From: Shewanella sp. KT0246
GTDB taxonomy: Bacteria > Pseudomonadota > Gammaproteobacteria > Enterobacterales > Shewanellaceae
Reading direction: 5' to 3'
NCBI RefSeq assembly: GCF_019654955.1
Contig: NZ_BPEV01000004.1
Coordinates: 1-64,000, forward strand
DNA length: 64,000 nucleotides
Part shown: positions 30,752 to 41,300 of the stretch, one piece after another
Layout of the letters: each line of letters starts with the position of its first letter
Position numbering within the stretch: position 1 is the stretch's first letter
Notes under the pieces: generated by a model
Database searches by the model: none
What the model saw: only the letters and a program-made list of their open reading frames with translations
Told to the model about the DNA's origin: nothing
Translations under genes and position numbers: made by a program

Positions 30752-31762
30752 TTAATTGACGCTGCACACAGCTTTGATTTCTTGCTCAAGGATTTGGTGC
30801 CATTGATTGCTGACAATCATACTGAATAATGGACATTCAAGGGTTAAATGTCGATAAAAATCATGGCCAAAACATAGGTCAAACGCTTGTTTTTTTTGAT
30901 GGCGGACAATATTCAACCCAACCACACCTGCCAATAAAAATGAGCCTCCCCCTACTGCATTGATTTCACCATTTTTAAGTAACTCATATGACAATAACGA
31001 CGGGTTAATCGCCAATATTTTAATATCTTCACCCGGTTTTCGATGGGTTTCTTTTAGGGCTTTAACGACCCCAACTGCCATTTCATCATTTCCAATCCAT
31101 AAGCCATCTACCCCAGGAAAACGATTCAGCAATATATGCGTTTGTTCGTAGGCTTTATTGGCTTGCCAATCAGCGTATACGACTTGCTCTAACACGGTAT
31201 TCAAGTGCAGGTTAAAATACCCTTCCATTCCTTCTGTGCGTAGTAGCGATGTTTCCCTTATATCATCCCCCGCTACAGCCAATACATGCGCGGGGGTAGT
31301 CGTAAATAATTGAGTTAATGCTGCAGCAGACTCACGGCCAATATGATAATTGTCTTCAATAACTGCAGGTAATAAGTGCTTTTTCCAATGGGGATCCTTC
31401 ATTAACTGCAACCTAAGCGGCTGCTCAATATCATTAATCATAAAAATGATGTGAACGGGTTTTTGATAAAAAATATCAAGCACTTTTTTGGCAACGTCTT
31501 TATCGTTAACCATGACAAGGTAGTCCGGTAAATGTGCATAATTAGAAACTTCAACAACTTGACTTAAAAGCAAATTACGGTCACGATTTGAATGCAGTAT
31601 CGTTAAACTAAAATCTTGATCTTGCGCTGTAGCTTGCATGACATTATCAATATGGCGCCAAAATGAATCATCGGCCGCACCGGGATTTAAAAACATCACA
31701 TTAGTACTCGCCAGCACCGAATTTGAGAGCATGAGAAGCATAATAATGAGCAAAGCTCGCAT
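30752..31762 (-). CDS. Orphan periplasmic binding protein, sugar-type
   Basis: This 336-residue protein has a clear signal peptide (M-R-A-L-L-I-I-M-L-L to SVLAS). The type 1 periplasmic binding fold resembles LacI/ribose-binding proteins (FLNPGAADDSFWRHI, then VDGLWIGNDEMAVGVVKAL near 220). The first ATG with a ribosome site (AAAGGA) is 31762; an upstream in-frame ATG at 31816 would spoil the signal peptide. No permease, ATPase or histidine kinase gene is adjacent, so it may feed a distant sensor or transporter. The ligand is unknown. Confidence 0.75.
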   Translation of the reverse strand: MRALLIIMLLMLSNSVLASTNVMFLNPGAADDSFWRHIDNVMQATAQDQDFSLTILHSNRDRNLLLSQVVEVSNYAHLPDYLVMVNDKDVAKKVLDIFYQKPVHIIFMINDIEQPLRLQLMKDPHWKKHLLPAVIEDNYHIGRESAAALTQLFTTTPAHVLAVAGDDIRETSLLRTEGMEGYFNLHLNTVLEQVVYADWQANKAYEQTHILLNRFPGVDGLWIGNDEMAVGVVKALKETHRKPGEDIKILAINPSLLSYELLKNGEINAVGGGSFLLAGVVGLNIVRHQKKQAFDLCFGHDFYRHLTLECPLFSMIVSNQWHQILEQEIKAVCSVN

Positions 31763-32089
31763 AATGACATGTCCTTTTTCAAAAAAATACCTATCGCAGT
31801 TATCTGAATAAAGCATAGTCTATTTGAGTAGTGATTCGCCTCCGCAGACTGGAGCTTGAATGCCATTTAACTAAATTATGTCTGTAAAAATCACATCTTG
31901 CATGATTATGTTCTGTGAAAAGCCTACTCACCCTTCAATATGCTACTGATAAAAAACATCCCGCCAAAACCGCTTCTTGTCACTAAATGTAATGGACAAA
32001 ACAAGCGACAAAAATATGATTAAAAATATTGATTTATATCGTTTTTAAAGTTTTAATAACCAGCTTAATTCCAACGGAAGGAAATCTAA
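31763..32089. other. Divergent promoter region
   Basis: This spacer separates the periplasmic binding protein (minus) and the YjgN-family gene (plus). Apart from one probable plus-strand promoter near 32029-32057 and the ribosome site GGAAGGA at about 32075, nothing gene-like is seen. Confidence 0.5.
32029..32057 (+). promoter_or_regulatory. Putative promoter of the yjgN-M48 pair
   Basis: TTGATT (32029-32034) and TTTAAT (32052-32057) are separated by 17 bases, 33 bases before the start codon. Confidence 0.45.
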
Positions 32090-33337
32090 ATGAGTACCAT
32101 AGACTCATCACAAGGCAGTACCGCCTCTACAGCTTCGACATCAACAATATCTTCAGACGCATCAACAACCAGTACTCCATTTAAGTTTCACGGTATTGGC
32201 GGTGAATTTTTTGGTATTTGGATAGTCAACGTTTTACTCACCATGGTGACATTCGGCATTTACTCAGCCTGGGCTAAAGTGAGAACCAATAATTACTTTT
32301 ACGGAAATACTGAATTAGGCGGCGACAGATTCGAATATCTTGCCAAGCCAATGCAAATCTTAATTGGCCGAATTATTGCCATTTTTCTATTGATTACATG
32401 GTCAGTGCTCAGTAGCACTATGCCTCTTGTCGCTGTCGCATTAGCCATCATATTCATGTTAGCAGTACCATTTCTAGCCGTTAGAAATGCCCGTTTTGAT
32501 GCTCGTATGACACGTTTTCGCAATGTTAGATTTGATTTTGCAGGCTCTTATGGCAGTGCATATATCAATCTACTGCTAAAACCCATTGCGGCATATATTA
32601 TCGTTGTCGCGGGTGGATTTGGTATTGGTGTTGTTACAAGGTTAATGACAGATAACCCCATTGCTATCGGCATTGCAATTACCGCGGGCGTGGTATTTTT
32701 CTTTGTTGCTGCTATTTACTCTTACGCATGGGTTAGTGCTGGAATGGCGCAATACTTAATCAATGGTTATCGCTATGGCGATAAGGCATTTAATGCCAAA
32801 CTTGAAATCAATCAGTATGCCAAAATTGCCGTCACCGCCATTGGATTATTCTTCGGTGCAGGGTTACTTTTTTCAGTTTTTGCATTTGCTTTTGGCATGA
32901 TGGGGTCGATTGTTGAGCTCATTCAAAGTGGCGCCTCTGAAGAAGCATTTAAAAATAATGCTTCGTTGATAGGCATGGTGTTCTTCGGATACTTCTTCAT
33001 GTTTATTCTATCGATGCTCATCGCTGCCTATGTTCGAGTCTGTGTTCGCAATTATGTCTTTAGCCAAACATCTATTAATGATGACTTACAAATGACATCG
33101 ACAATGAAAACCTCAAGTTTTTTATTCTTAGTTGTCACTAATCTACTGCTTGTCATGTTCACCTTTGGCATGGGTAAAGCTTGGGCTGATGTCCGTTTTG
33201 CTAAGTACATGGCAGAAGTCACTGCAGTTGAAGGAAACTTAGATGCTTTCACAGCTCATGACCATAATGAGCAAAGTAGTACCGCTGTAGCAGATGAAGT
33301 GGCAGATGCCTTTGATATTAATATTGGCATAGTTTAA
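32090..33337 (+). CDS. YjgN/DUF898-family polytopic membrane protein
   Basis: This 415-residue protein has a Ser/Thr-rich N-terminus (1-25) and then the DUF898 pattern FKFHGIGGEFFGIWIVN and TFGIYSAWAKVRTNNYFYGN. The motif recurs late in the protein (TFGMGKAWADVRFAKYMAE), showing an internal duplication. About six to eight membrane helices are predicted. A good ribosome site (GGAAGGA) precedes the ATG. An M48 protease gene follows 28 bases later. The molecular function of the family is not known. Confidence 0.82.
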   Translation: MSTIDSSQGSTASTASTSTISSDASTTSTPFKFHGIGGEFFGIWIVNVLLTMVTFGIYSAWAKVRTNNYFYGNTELGGDRFEYLAKPMQILIGRIIAIFLLITWSVLSSTMPLVAVALAIIFMLAVPFLAVRNARFDARMTRFRNVRFDFAGSYGSAYINLLLKPIAAYIIVVAGGFGIGVVTRLMTDNPIAIGIAITAGVVFFFVAAIYSYAWVSAGMAQYLINGYRYGDKAFNAKLEINQYAKIAVTAIGLFFGAGLLFSVFAFAFGMMGSIVELIQSGASEEAFKNNASLIGMVFFGYFFMFILSMLIAAYVRVCVRNYVFSQTSINDDLQMTSTMKTSSFLFLVVTNLLLVMFTFGMGKAWADVRFAKYMAEVTAVEGNLDAFTAHDHNEQSSTAVADEVADAFDINIGIV

Positions 33338-33365
33338 CAATGCCAAGGTCTGCTGGAATAAAGCT

Positions 33366-34391
33366 GTGATAGAACAAGTTAATGGGCATATTCTTGCCCC
33401 TAAACAAGCCACAAAATACCCAGCTACATTAGTGCTGGGTAAAAATGGAATGCTGACATTGTCCTCCGACGTTCACCGAGGGCAATTTCAACTAGACCAA
33501 ACCATTGTTACAGATCCTATAGGTAATATGGCTCGTCATATCACTTTTTCCAGCGGACATGTTTTTGTCTCAACAAATCCTCAACAGCTTAATCAATGGC
33601 TCAATGTTCACGCTAAAAAAAGCTGGATAGCCCAGCTAGAAAAAAACCTTGGACTGATTATTATTGCAACCTTGGTTTCGCTAGCTGCGCTGTATTTTAT
33701 TGTTGTACATGGCATACCTGCCGTTTCTAAAACCATCGCCCAATTATTACCAGATACTGTGGTGGAAGAAGTCGGTGAGCAAACGTTCAGCTTAGTGGAG
33801 TCCATGGGATTCACCGAAAGCCAAATCAAGCCACAAAGACAAGTTGAACTGCAGCAGTTATTTCAGCAGACATTAGATAAACTGCATCAAGAGCAAATAG
33901 TATTTTCAATCCAACCTTCTTTGCTAATCTATAGCAGCAAAGATGGTGCTAATGCTTTTGCACTCGCAGACGGTCAAATTATATTAACGGATGACATGAT
34001 TAACCTTGCGAAAAACGACCAACAACTTGAAGCGGTTATTTTGCATGAGCTGGGTCATGTTCATCACAGGCATGTACTCACAACGTTAATACAATCATCA
34101 CTCCTCTCTGTTGGAGCAGCGCTAATTGTCGGTGATGCCAGCGGGATCTCGGATATGCTTGTCAGTGTCACGGTATTAGGCACCAGCTTAACCTATTCTC
34201 GAAATCATGAACGAGAAGCCGACCAGTTTGCAGCATTGCAACTTCAAACTTGGTACAAGAATACCGACTCTATCGTCGAGCTATACCAGTTGCTGCAAGC
34301 TGAGCATAATCTCGACATACCAGACTGGGCCAGCACTCACCCCGACATTGACGAACGCATCGAAACCTTACGCTCTGATTCTATTAAATAA
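33366..34391 (+). CDS. Membrane-anchored M48-family metallopeptidase
   Basis: This 341-residue protein has a soluble N-terminal part of about 90 residues, one membrane helix (about 95-115) and an M48 protease domain. The zinc site HELGH is at 227-231, and the third ligand Glu282 lies in the SRxxExxAD-type motif SRNHEREAD. The predicted start is GTG; the ribosome site is weak. It follows the YjgN-family gene closely and probably shares its transcript, suggesting a joint role at the membrane. The substrate is unknown. Confidence 0.8.
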   Translation: MIEQVNGHILAPKQATKYPATLVLGKNGMLTLSSDVHRGQFQLDQTIVTDPIGNMARHITFSSGHVFVSTNPQQLNQWLNVHAKKSWIAQLEKNLGLIIIATLVSLAALYFIVVHGIPAVSKTIAQLLPDTVVEEVGEQTFSLVESMGFTESQIKPQRQVELQQLFQQTLDKLHQEQIVFSIQPSLLIYSSKDGANAFALADGQIILTDDMINLAKNDQQLEAVILHELGHVHHRHVLTTLIQSSLLSVGAALIVGDASGISDMLVSVTVLGTSLTYSRNHEREADQFAALQLQTWYKNTDSIVELYQLLQAEHNLDIPDWASTHPDIDERIETLRSDSIK

Positions 34392-34530
34392 ATAATCATC
34401 CTAACCCGCTTATTTTTGTCATTGGTGGGGTTTGACTACAGCGATTTATTTACCTGCTACACTTAATGGGCTTAATAACCTCATTAAGTGTCATTAAATA
34501 TCTGTAAACGAAAAACAAAAGGATTTGTTT

Positions 34531-36051
34531 ATGGCGATTGCCTGCGTTGTCACTCGTGCTTGCTGCGGCGTTGAAGCTCCTAAAGTCACAGTCGAAGTTC
34601 ACCTAAGTAATGGATTACCTGCTTTTAATTTAGTCGGATTACCAGAAACCTCAGTTAAAGAAGCCCGTGAACGGGTTAGAAGTGCATTAATCAACGCTGG
34701 CTTTGAGTTTCCCATGCAGCGCATTACCGTTAACCTCGCTCCAGCCGACCTCCCCAAACAAGGAGGTCGATATGACTTGCCCATTGCAATCGGTATTTTA
34801 GCGGCTTCAGGCCAAGTGCCGTCGGATAAATTGGCTCACAGTGAATTTATTGGAGAGCTGGCGCTATCAGGGGAGGTTCGTCCATGTATTGGCATACTGC
34901 CAGCAATCATTGCAGCCAAGAACCAACAACATCAATTGTTTATCCCTTTAGAAAACAGACGAGAAGCGGAGTTAGTCGGCTTTGAGCAAACTCATTTTGT
35001 TGCCCATTTACAACACCTAGCTGCCTTTATGCATGGCCAAGCTCAATTACCACTTGTTGACCAGCAACCGCAATGGTTTGAAGATGAAGCAACAGGCCCG
35101 CAGTTATGCTTAAGCGAAGTCATTGGCCAATATCAGGCCAAGCAAGGGTTAGAAATCGCAGCAGCAGGTGGGCACAACACTCTATTTTTAGGCCCTCCCG
35201 GCACCGGCAAAAGTATGCTCGCTAACCGAATCATTCCGCTATTGCCCAAGCTCAGTTATGAAGAAGCTATTGATGTTGCCGCTATTCATTCTGTCGCAGG
35301 GTTAAACATCAAACCTAACGCTTTTCTTGAACGTCCCTTTAGAGCACCGCATCACACATGCTCATCAATTTCATTAGTTGGCGGTGGCAGCATCCCAAAG
35401 CCGGGGGAGATATCATTAGCCCATAGAGGAATATTGTTTTTAGATGAAATAGCCGAGTTTCCACGAAAAGTATTAGATTGCCTACGTGAACCTATGGAGT
35501 CTGGCGAAGTCGTCATTTCTCGCGCAGCAGCAAAAGTAAAATTCTCGAGTCGTTTTCAACTGATTGCAGCCATGAACCCAAGCCCTTGTGGCGATGTAGA
35601 TAATGCCCGCTCAACTCCTGACCAAATTCAGCGTTATCTATCTAAACTTTCAGGTCCATTTTTAGACCGTTTTGATTTAACAATCGAAGTCCCTAAACTG
35701 CCAGCAGGCACTCTCACCCAACCCCAGCAAACGGCTGAAAGCAGTGCAAGCATTGCCAAAAGGGTCAATCAAGCAAGACAGATACAGTTATCGCGCGCAG
35801 GTTTGCTCAACAGTGAACTGTCCCCTTCACTGTTAAAGCAGTATTTAAACATGAACCAAGCTGACTTAGAGTTTTTAGACGCAAGTGTGCAGCAGCTCGG
35901 TTTATCTGTGAGAAGCTTTCATCGGATCCAGCGGGTTGCTCGAACCATCGCTGACCTACAGCAATCCAAAACGACTGAAAGACGTCATATTGCTCAAGCA
36001 TTAGGATATCGAGCCATGGATAGATTAATGAGTCGTTTAAGGCAACAGTAA
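34531..36051 (+). CDS. comM: ComM/YifB-family AAA+ ATPase
   Basis: This 506-residue protein has an N-terminal Lon-like domain (VEVHLSNGLPAFNLVGLPE) and a magnesium-chelatase-type AAA+ core with Walker A GPPGTGKS (221-228) and Walker B ILFLDEIAEF. A C-terminal chelatase domain follows. Family knowledge: ComM is a hexameric helicase that promotes branch migration during natural transformation, and is also widespread in non-competent bacteria. ATG 34531 has AAAAGGA upstream. It is monocistronic, as judged by the flanking gaps. Confidence 0.92.
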   Translation: MAIACVVTRACCGVEAPKVTVEVHLSNGLPAFNLVGLPETSVKEARERVRSALINAGFEFPMQRITVNLAPADLPKQGGRYDLPIAIGILAASGQVPSDKLAHSEFIGELALSGEVRPCIGILPAIIAAKNQQHQLFIPLENRREAELVGFEQTHFVAHLQHLAAFMHGQAQLPLVDQQPQWFEDEATGPQLCLSEVIGQYQAKQGLEIAAAGGHNTLFLGPPGTGKSMLANRIIPLLPKLSYEEAIDVAAIHSVAGLNIKPNAFLERPFRAPHHTCSSISLVGGGSIPKPGEISLAHRGILFLDEIAEFPRKVLDCLREPMESGEVVISRAAAKVKFSSRFQLIAAMNPSPCGDVDNARSTPDQIQRYLSKLSGPFLDRFDLTIEVPKLPAGTLTQPQQTAESSASIAKRVNQARQIQLSRAGLLNSELSPSLLKQYLNMNQADLEFLDASVQQLGLSVRSFHRIQRVARTIADLQQSKTTERRHIAQALGYRAMDRLMSRLRQQ

Positions 36052-36212
36052 TCAGCTAACGAAGTTTCAAGAACTATAAATAGTCGGTATTTCAGTTCGA
36101 TACAGATTAATTAGCATGTAATTTTTTAGTAAAAATTGCGATATTATTGTCCTGCGGATTGAGCATAAGCTTGTCACGGAGTAACATAAGCCTCCATTTA
36201 CAGGAGAGCTAG

Positions 36213-37109
36213 ATGCCGCTGTTCGCAAAAATTAAAGGATCTGTAGCATTTATTTGCTACGTCATAAATACTATCTTCTGGGTAATACCTATACTTATTT
36301 TCAGTATATTCAAGGTGTTGCCAATTAACTTTATCCGCAAAGTTTGCAGTTATATTTTAGATAACTGCGCCAGCGCTTGGATCAGTGTTAATGGCATTAT
36401 TGAAGCCATTTTGCATCCAACTAAGATTAAGTTAACGGGTGATAACCAATTCTCAGAAAAAGAATGGTACATGGTGATAGCTAATCATCAGTCTTGGGTA
36501 GATATCCTAATTTTACAGCGCGTGTTTAACCGAAAAATTCCGTTTTTAAAGTTTTTCTTAAAACAACAGCTTATCTATGTACCTATATTGGGCTTAGCTT
36601 GGTGGGCATTAGACTTCCCATTTATGCGTCGTTACTCGACTGCACAACTAAAGAAGAACCCGAAACTAAAAGGCAAAGATACCGAAATTACTCGTAAGTC
36701 TTGTGAAAAGTTTAAGCATAAGCCTGTCAGTGTGATGAATTTTGTAGAAGGAACTCGATTCCATCCTGGTAAACATCAGAAACAAAATTCGCCTTTTAAA
36801 CATTTACTCAAGCCCAAAGCCGGCGGTATGGCTTTTGCCTTAGATGCAATGGGCAGCCAAATAAACAAGTTAGTTAATGTCACTATTTACTATCCAGACA
36901 AAATACCTTCATATTGGGAATATATTTGTAACTGTTTAGATGAAGTGCACGTGGATATCCAAATTACTGATATACCTGATGCAATGCGTGGTGACTACAG
37001 TAAAGATCGTGAGTTTAAAATTGATTTTCAAAATCAACTTAATCAACTCTGGTTAGAAAAAGACAACAAAATCAGCTCAATGGCTGAAAAAAACAATAGA
37101 GGTATTTAG
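36213..37109 (+). CDS. Lysophospholipid acyltransferase, first of a tandem pair
   Basis: This 298-residue PlsC-like membrane protein has N-terminal hydrophobic helices. The catalytic NHQSWVD (HX4D) lies near 95, and the substrate motif FVEGTRF near 178. It resembles E. coli YihG and 1-acylglycerol-3-phosphate acyltransferases, which place an acyl chain on the lysophospholipid at the inner membrane. The ribosome site CAGGAGAG lies before the ATG. Only 4 bases separate its stop from the next ATG, and the neighbour is a clear paralogue. The acyl donor and preferred chain are not readable. Confidence 0.85.
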   Translation: MPLFAKIKGSVAFICYVINTIFWVIPILIFSIFKVLPINFIRKVCSYILDNCASAWISVNGIIEAILHPTKIKLTGDNQFSEKEWYMVIANHQSWVDILILQRVFNRKIPFLKFFLKQQLIYVPILGLAWWALDFPFMRRYSTAQLKKNPKLKGKDTEITRKSCEKFKHKPVSVMNFVEGTRFHPGKHQKQNSPFKHLLKPKAGGMAFALDAMGSQINKLVNVTIYYPDKIPSYWEYICNCLDEVHVDIQITDIPDAMRGDYSKDREFKIDFQNQLNQLWLEKDNKISSMAEKNNRGI

Positions 37110-37113
37110 CTCC

Positions 37114-38046
37114 ATGCTAAATTTTTTACCAGGTCCAATTATCTTTTTTATCAGTACCTTTTTATTGATCCTTAATACTGTCCTCTGGGCTGGATTAATC
37201 AGTATTGGCGGTATTATTAAACTATTTATTCCTTTTGAGGCACCGAGTAATGCCCTACTCAGTTTAATGAATCGTTTTATGTGGGCTTGGGCAACATGCA
37301 ATGGTGGCATTCTTGCCTTAATCACTAAGGTTGAATGGGATATCGAAGGTCTAGACGACCTTGATCAAAAAGGCTGGTATTTACTGATCAGTAACCATGT
37401 CAGTGGATTTGATATTGCAGCACAAACCTACATCCTGCGTAATAACATTCCAATGCTGAAGTTTTTCTTAAAGCGTGAGCTAATATTTGTCCCTTTTCTA
37501 GGTTTAGGTTGTTGGGCGCTTGGCATGCCATTTATGAACCGAACCAGTCCCGCCAAGCTTAAGAAGAACCCAAAACTTAAAGGCAAGGATTTAGAAACCA
37601 CTCGAAAAGCTTGTGAGAAGTTTAAAAATACGCCGACCTCAATTATTAACTATGTTGAGGGAAGTCGCTTTACTGAAGACAAACGACGCCGTCAACAATC
37701 ACCTTATCGCCATTTATTACGTCCTAAAGCAGGCGGTATTGCCTTTACCCTGTCAGCAATGGGTGAACAATTTACAGGCTTGCTGAATATGACACTGGCA
37801 TACCCAGATGCAGATTTAGCTTCAAAAGAAGGTGTGCTTTACCAAGTGATGTCAGGACGGGTGAAAAAAATTGTCGTCAGAGTTGAGCAAATGCCAGTCC
37901 CAACTGTAGATTCAGAAGTGTATTTTTCTCAGGCAGAAACCCGCGTAGAGTTCCAGCGCTGGCTCAATCAAGTTTGGCTTGAAAAAGACCAACAACTTGA
38001 TGATATTTTCAAAAAGTATGCTGCAGAAATAACCCACAAAGAGTAA
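37114..38046 (+). CDS. Lysophospholipid acyltransferase, second of a tandem pair
   Basis: This 310-residue protein is a paralogue of the preceding gene. It has NHVSGFD in place of NHQSWVD (the HX4D site is kept), the shared block KKNPKLKGKD, and YVEGSRF. It probably arose by tandem duplication and is co-transcribed with the first copy. Differences around the active site (Ser-Gly instead of Ser-Trp) may reflect altered acyl or head-group preference. Confidence 0.85.
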   Translation: MLNFLPGPIIFFISTFLLILNTVLWAGLISIGGIIKLFIPFEAPSNALLSLMNRFMWAWATCNGGILALITKVEWDIEGLDDLDQKGWYLLISNHVSGFDIAAQTYILRNNIPMLKFFLKRELIFVPFLGLGCWALGMPFMNRTSPAKLKKNPKLKGKDLETTRKACEKFKNTPTSIINYVEGSRFTEDKRRRQQSPYRHLLRPKAGGIAFTLSAMGEQFTGLLNMTLAYPDADLASKEGVLYQVMSGRVKKIVVRVEQMPVPTVDSEVYFSQAETRVEFQRWLNQVWLEKDQQLDDIFKKYAAEITHKE

Positions 38047-38061
38047 TTAACAATCAAGTTT

Positions 38062-38089
38062 AAAAACACGCTAAATAGCGTGTTTTTTT
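38062..38089 (+). terminator. Terminator of the acyltransferase pair
   Basis: AAACACGCT / AGCGTGTTT stem with an AAAT-type loop is followed by T7, about 17 bases after the stop. Confidence 0.85.
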
Positions 38090-38101
38090 GTTTCTACAGC
38101 C

Positions 38102-38147
38102 TTAACATTTGCAAATGTTAACAAGCAAACTGCTTTGTAACATTTGC
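38102..38147. promoter_or_regulatory. Palindromic operator candidate plus a repeated half-site
   Basis: TTAACATTTG followed by CAAATGTTAA is a perfect 20-bp palindrome at 38102-38121. The half-site TAACATTTGC recurs at 38138-38147, 35 bp after its first occurrence. It lies about 220-270 bases before the hybrid sensor start. Such spaced sites suggest a dimeric regulator bound to the upstream region; the regulator is unknown. Confidence 0.55.
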
Positions 38148-38369
38148 CAAATAACAAAACTGAAATCTAATTTGAAATAAAACACATAGCTACGTAATAT
38201 GGAGGTTACTAGAACTAGAAATGCAGTAGTTTCTTTACAAATACTGCTTAAGTAATGAGCCATTTTAGTCGTGCTTTACTATCATTGTTAAAACATTATT
38301 TCCAAGCTAACAATATGCAACCCAGCAGGACCTTTTTCCCATGCTCATATTTATAACAATAGGTGCAGA

Positions 38370-41300
38370 TTGAATTTACCTTTATCCATAACATTGAGAG
38401 CATGCTTGTTCATTTGGGTTCTTGTTACCTCAATGTCTGCTTCTGTTTTCGCCATCACTCCTCAAAATGATAATCACCTACTGTCTTTCGAACAGTTCGA
38501 AGCTGCTAATGAGTTAAACCAAAACTCTGTGACAAAGTTATTCATGGATAAAGCGGGAATGTTATGGGTTGGTACTCAAGATGGACTACACAGCTATAAT
38601 GGTATTCAATTTGATGTCTTTCTCAATGACAGTAATGATCCACACAGTATCGCTGGCAATTACATCATAGATATACTTCAATCAAATGATGACAATTTAT
38701 GGGTGGCGACATTTTCTCAAGGGTTAAGTCGATTAGATCTCACCACAGGTAAATTTACCAATTATGGAACAAAGCAAGGACTTAATGATTTACATCTTTC
38801 AAAGTTAAGCATCATTGGTGATTCGTTATGGATAGGCACTCAGTCTGGTTTATACACGCTCTCGCTTAAAACAAATAAAATCACTAAAATTAGCCTCAGT
38901 AATAACCTTAACCCTCACATTACCAGTGTGGCAAATGTGGATAACAAGTACATATTTGTTGGCACCGAAAAAAGCGGCACATTCGCAATTGATAGTAATA
39001 CCATTATTCGACTCGATATTGAGTCAAATTTAAAGGTTAACAGCATTCAAACCAATAACCTTGATGGCTCGGTTTGGTTAGCCATTGAAAATAAGCTAAT
39101 TCGATATGATTTAGAAACTCATGAAAAAACCGTGGTATGGGTTAATGAACAACCTACTATATTCAACGAAATTAAAGACTTTGTTATCAATAGCAGCCAA
39201 CAGGTTTGGGCCATCGGCGCTAATTCAGGCTTAATTCAACTCGATAAAATCGATGGTCAATGGCGAAGCAGAGTCCACAAGTATGAGCCTAATAGCCGTA
39301 ATTCAATTAGCGAGAACAACCTACAAAGCATCATGCTTGCCCGTGATGGTACCTTATGGCTAGGCACCCGTTATTCAGGCATCAACAAGCTTAATTTGAA
39401 TCAGGTATATTTTAATCATATATTTGAGATGCACCCATCTAAACCTAAAATGGCTAATATGATCCGTGCCATTTTTCGTGATAAGCAACAACGTTTATGG
39501 ATTGGCACTGAAAGCGCTGGATTAAAAAGTTTTGATGAACAACAAGGTCAATTTTATTACTACAACGATTTGTTCGCTAAAGCCCTAAACCTTAATGAAA
39601 ATGAGCTTAACCTTACGGTTCATTCCATTAAACAAACCGAAGATGGCGACTTATGGTTTGCCACCGATCACGGTTTAGCAAAACTCACCGCAGATCAGCA
39701 ACTCACCTTTTTACCTGCATTTGATCATTTATTGCCACACACACTGAGCATTCGTGCTTTAGCGCTAGACGATAAACAACGTCTATGGATAGGCAGTAGT
39801 AATGGCCTATACTTCGTGCTACCTGGTGAAGGCGTATTACATCATTATCAATTTGATTTCCAACCTGACTACTCACCTAAAAAACAAACGATCCTGTCGC
39901 TAAAATATCATAATGACAGTTTGTGGATTGGCACAATGGCAGGGCTTGTGCGCTTAAAGCCGGATCAGCAACAACTGACCTTTAAGTCACGACAACCAGC
40001 CGATGAATCTACATTAAGTGATAACCGAATTAGAGATTTTATTGTCACTAGTGATGATCAATTTCTTATGGCGACTCACAGTGGCGTAGACAAAATCATT
40101 GAAACAGAAGATGGCACCATCCAGTTTGAAGCCCTCAATGAGCAAATAAAAAAGCATACGATTTATGCCATTCTTGAAGACAACAACCACGACCTATGGC
40201 TCAGCTCTAACTCAGGAATCATTCGCCTAGGCTTAGAAGAAAAAACTTTAATTACCTATAACGAGTATGACGGCGTCCAATCCAATGAATTTAATGGTGG
40301 CGTTAAATTTAAAGATCTCGACGGGGAACTCTGGTTTGGCGGCATCAATGGTCTAAACCAGTTCATGCCAGAAAATGTGCCAACAGTAAGACCCGATGCC
40401 AAACTCGCCCTCACAAGTTATACATTTGGCGAAGAGCGCCATCAACTACATGATTTAATGGCACCTCCAGAGTTACTCATGCCCTTTGAAAACAAAATTA
40501 TCCGCTTTGACATCAGTGCATTAGAGTTTAACTACCCTGGTTTACACCAATTTGGCTACAAATTGCTCGGCCAAGATGATAAATGGATCGACCTACATCA
40601 AACCAATGAGATTACCTTTACTAGCCTTGCCCCTAAAGACTATGAACTATTGGTTCGCTACACATTAACGGATAACAATTATCAACAAGCCCCGCTTTCT
40701 ATTACATTTACTGTGGTACCGCCGTTTTACTTAAGCAAAGGCGCTTATGTCATTTATGGCATTTTAATTATGCTGGTATTGACCATTATTGTGTACTTAA
40801 AACAACTCAAGCGTGAAAAGCAACGCGAGTTTGAAATGAGTATCCGTGCATCTGAAGAACGCCTTAAATTGGCACTTTGGGCCTCAGGCGATGGCATGTG
40901 GGACTGGAATATCCGTGAAAATAAAGTCTACCGAACTGACATGGTGCCACCACTTATGTTAGGTAACGAAACCCAAGCGTTAATTAACAATATTCACCCA
41001 GAAGATAAGAGTCGTGTTTCTAAAATTCTAAATCGACATTTAGACGGTGAGATTGAGTTTTTCGAAGCAGAATATCGAGTTGAAAAGCAGGCAGGTAAAT
41101 GGATTTGGCTGATTGATCGCGGCAAAGTCGTTGAATGGGACCAACAAGACAGACCTATACGTATGGCGGGGACCCATAAAGATATTACCATTCGTAAAGA
41201 AACAGAAAACGAACTCAAACTGTCGACTCAAGTGCTTCACAGTATGAATGAAGCCGTTGTGGTGGGCGAGCTCGACTATCGCGTGCGTACGGTAAACCCA

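Larger units (their letters stand above)
38047..38369. other. Gap upstream of the large hybrid sensor
   Basis: The gap contains the acyltransferase terminator and, beyond it, the palindromic site at 38102-38121 with an extra half-site at 38138-38147. No protein-like frame is seen. Confidence 0.55.
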
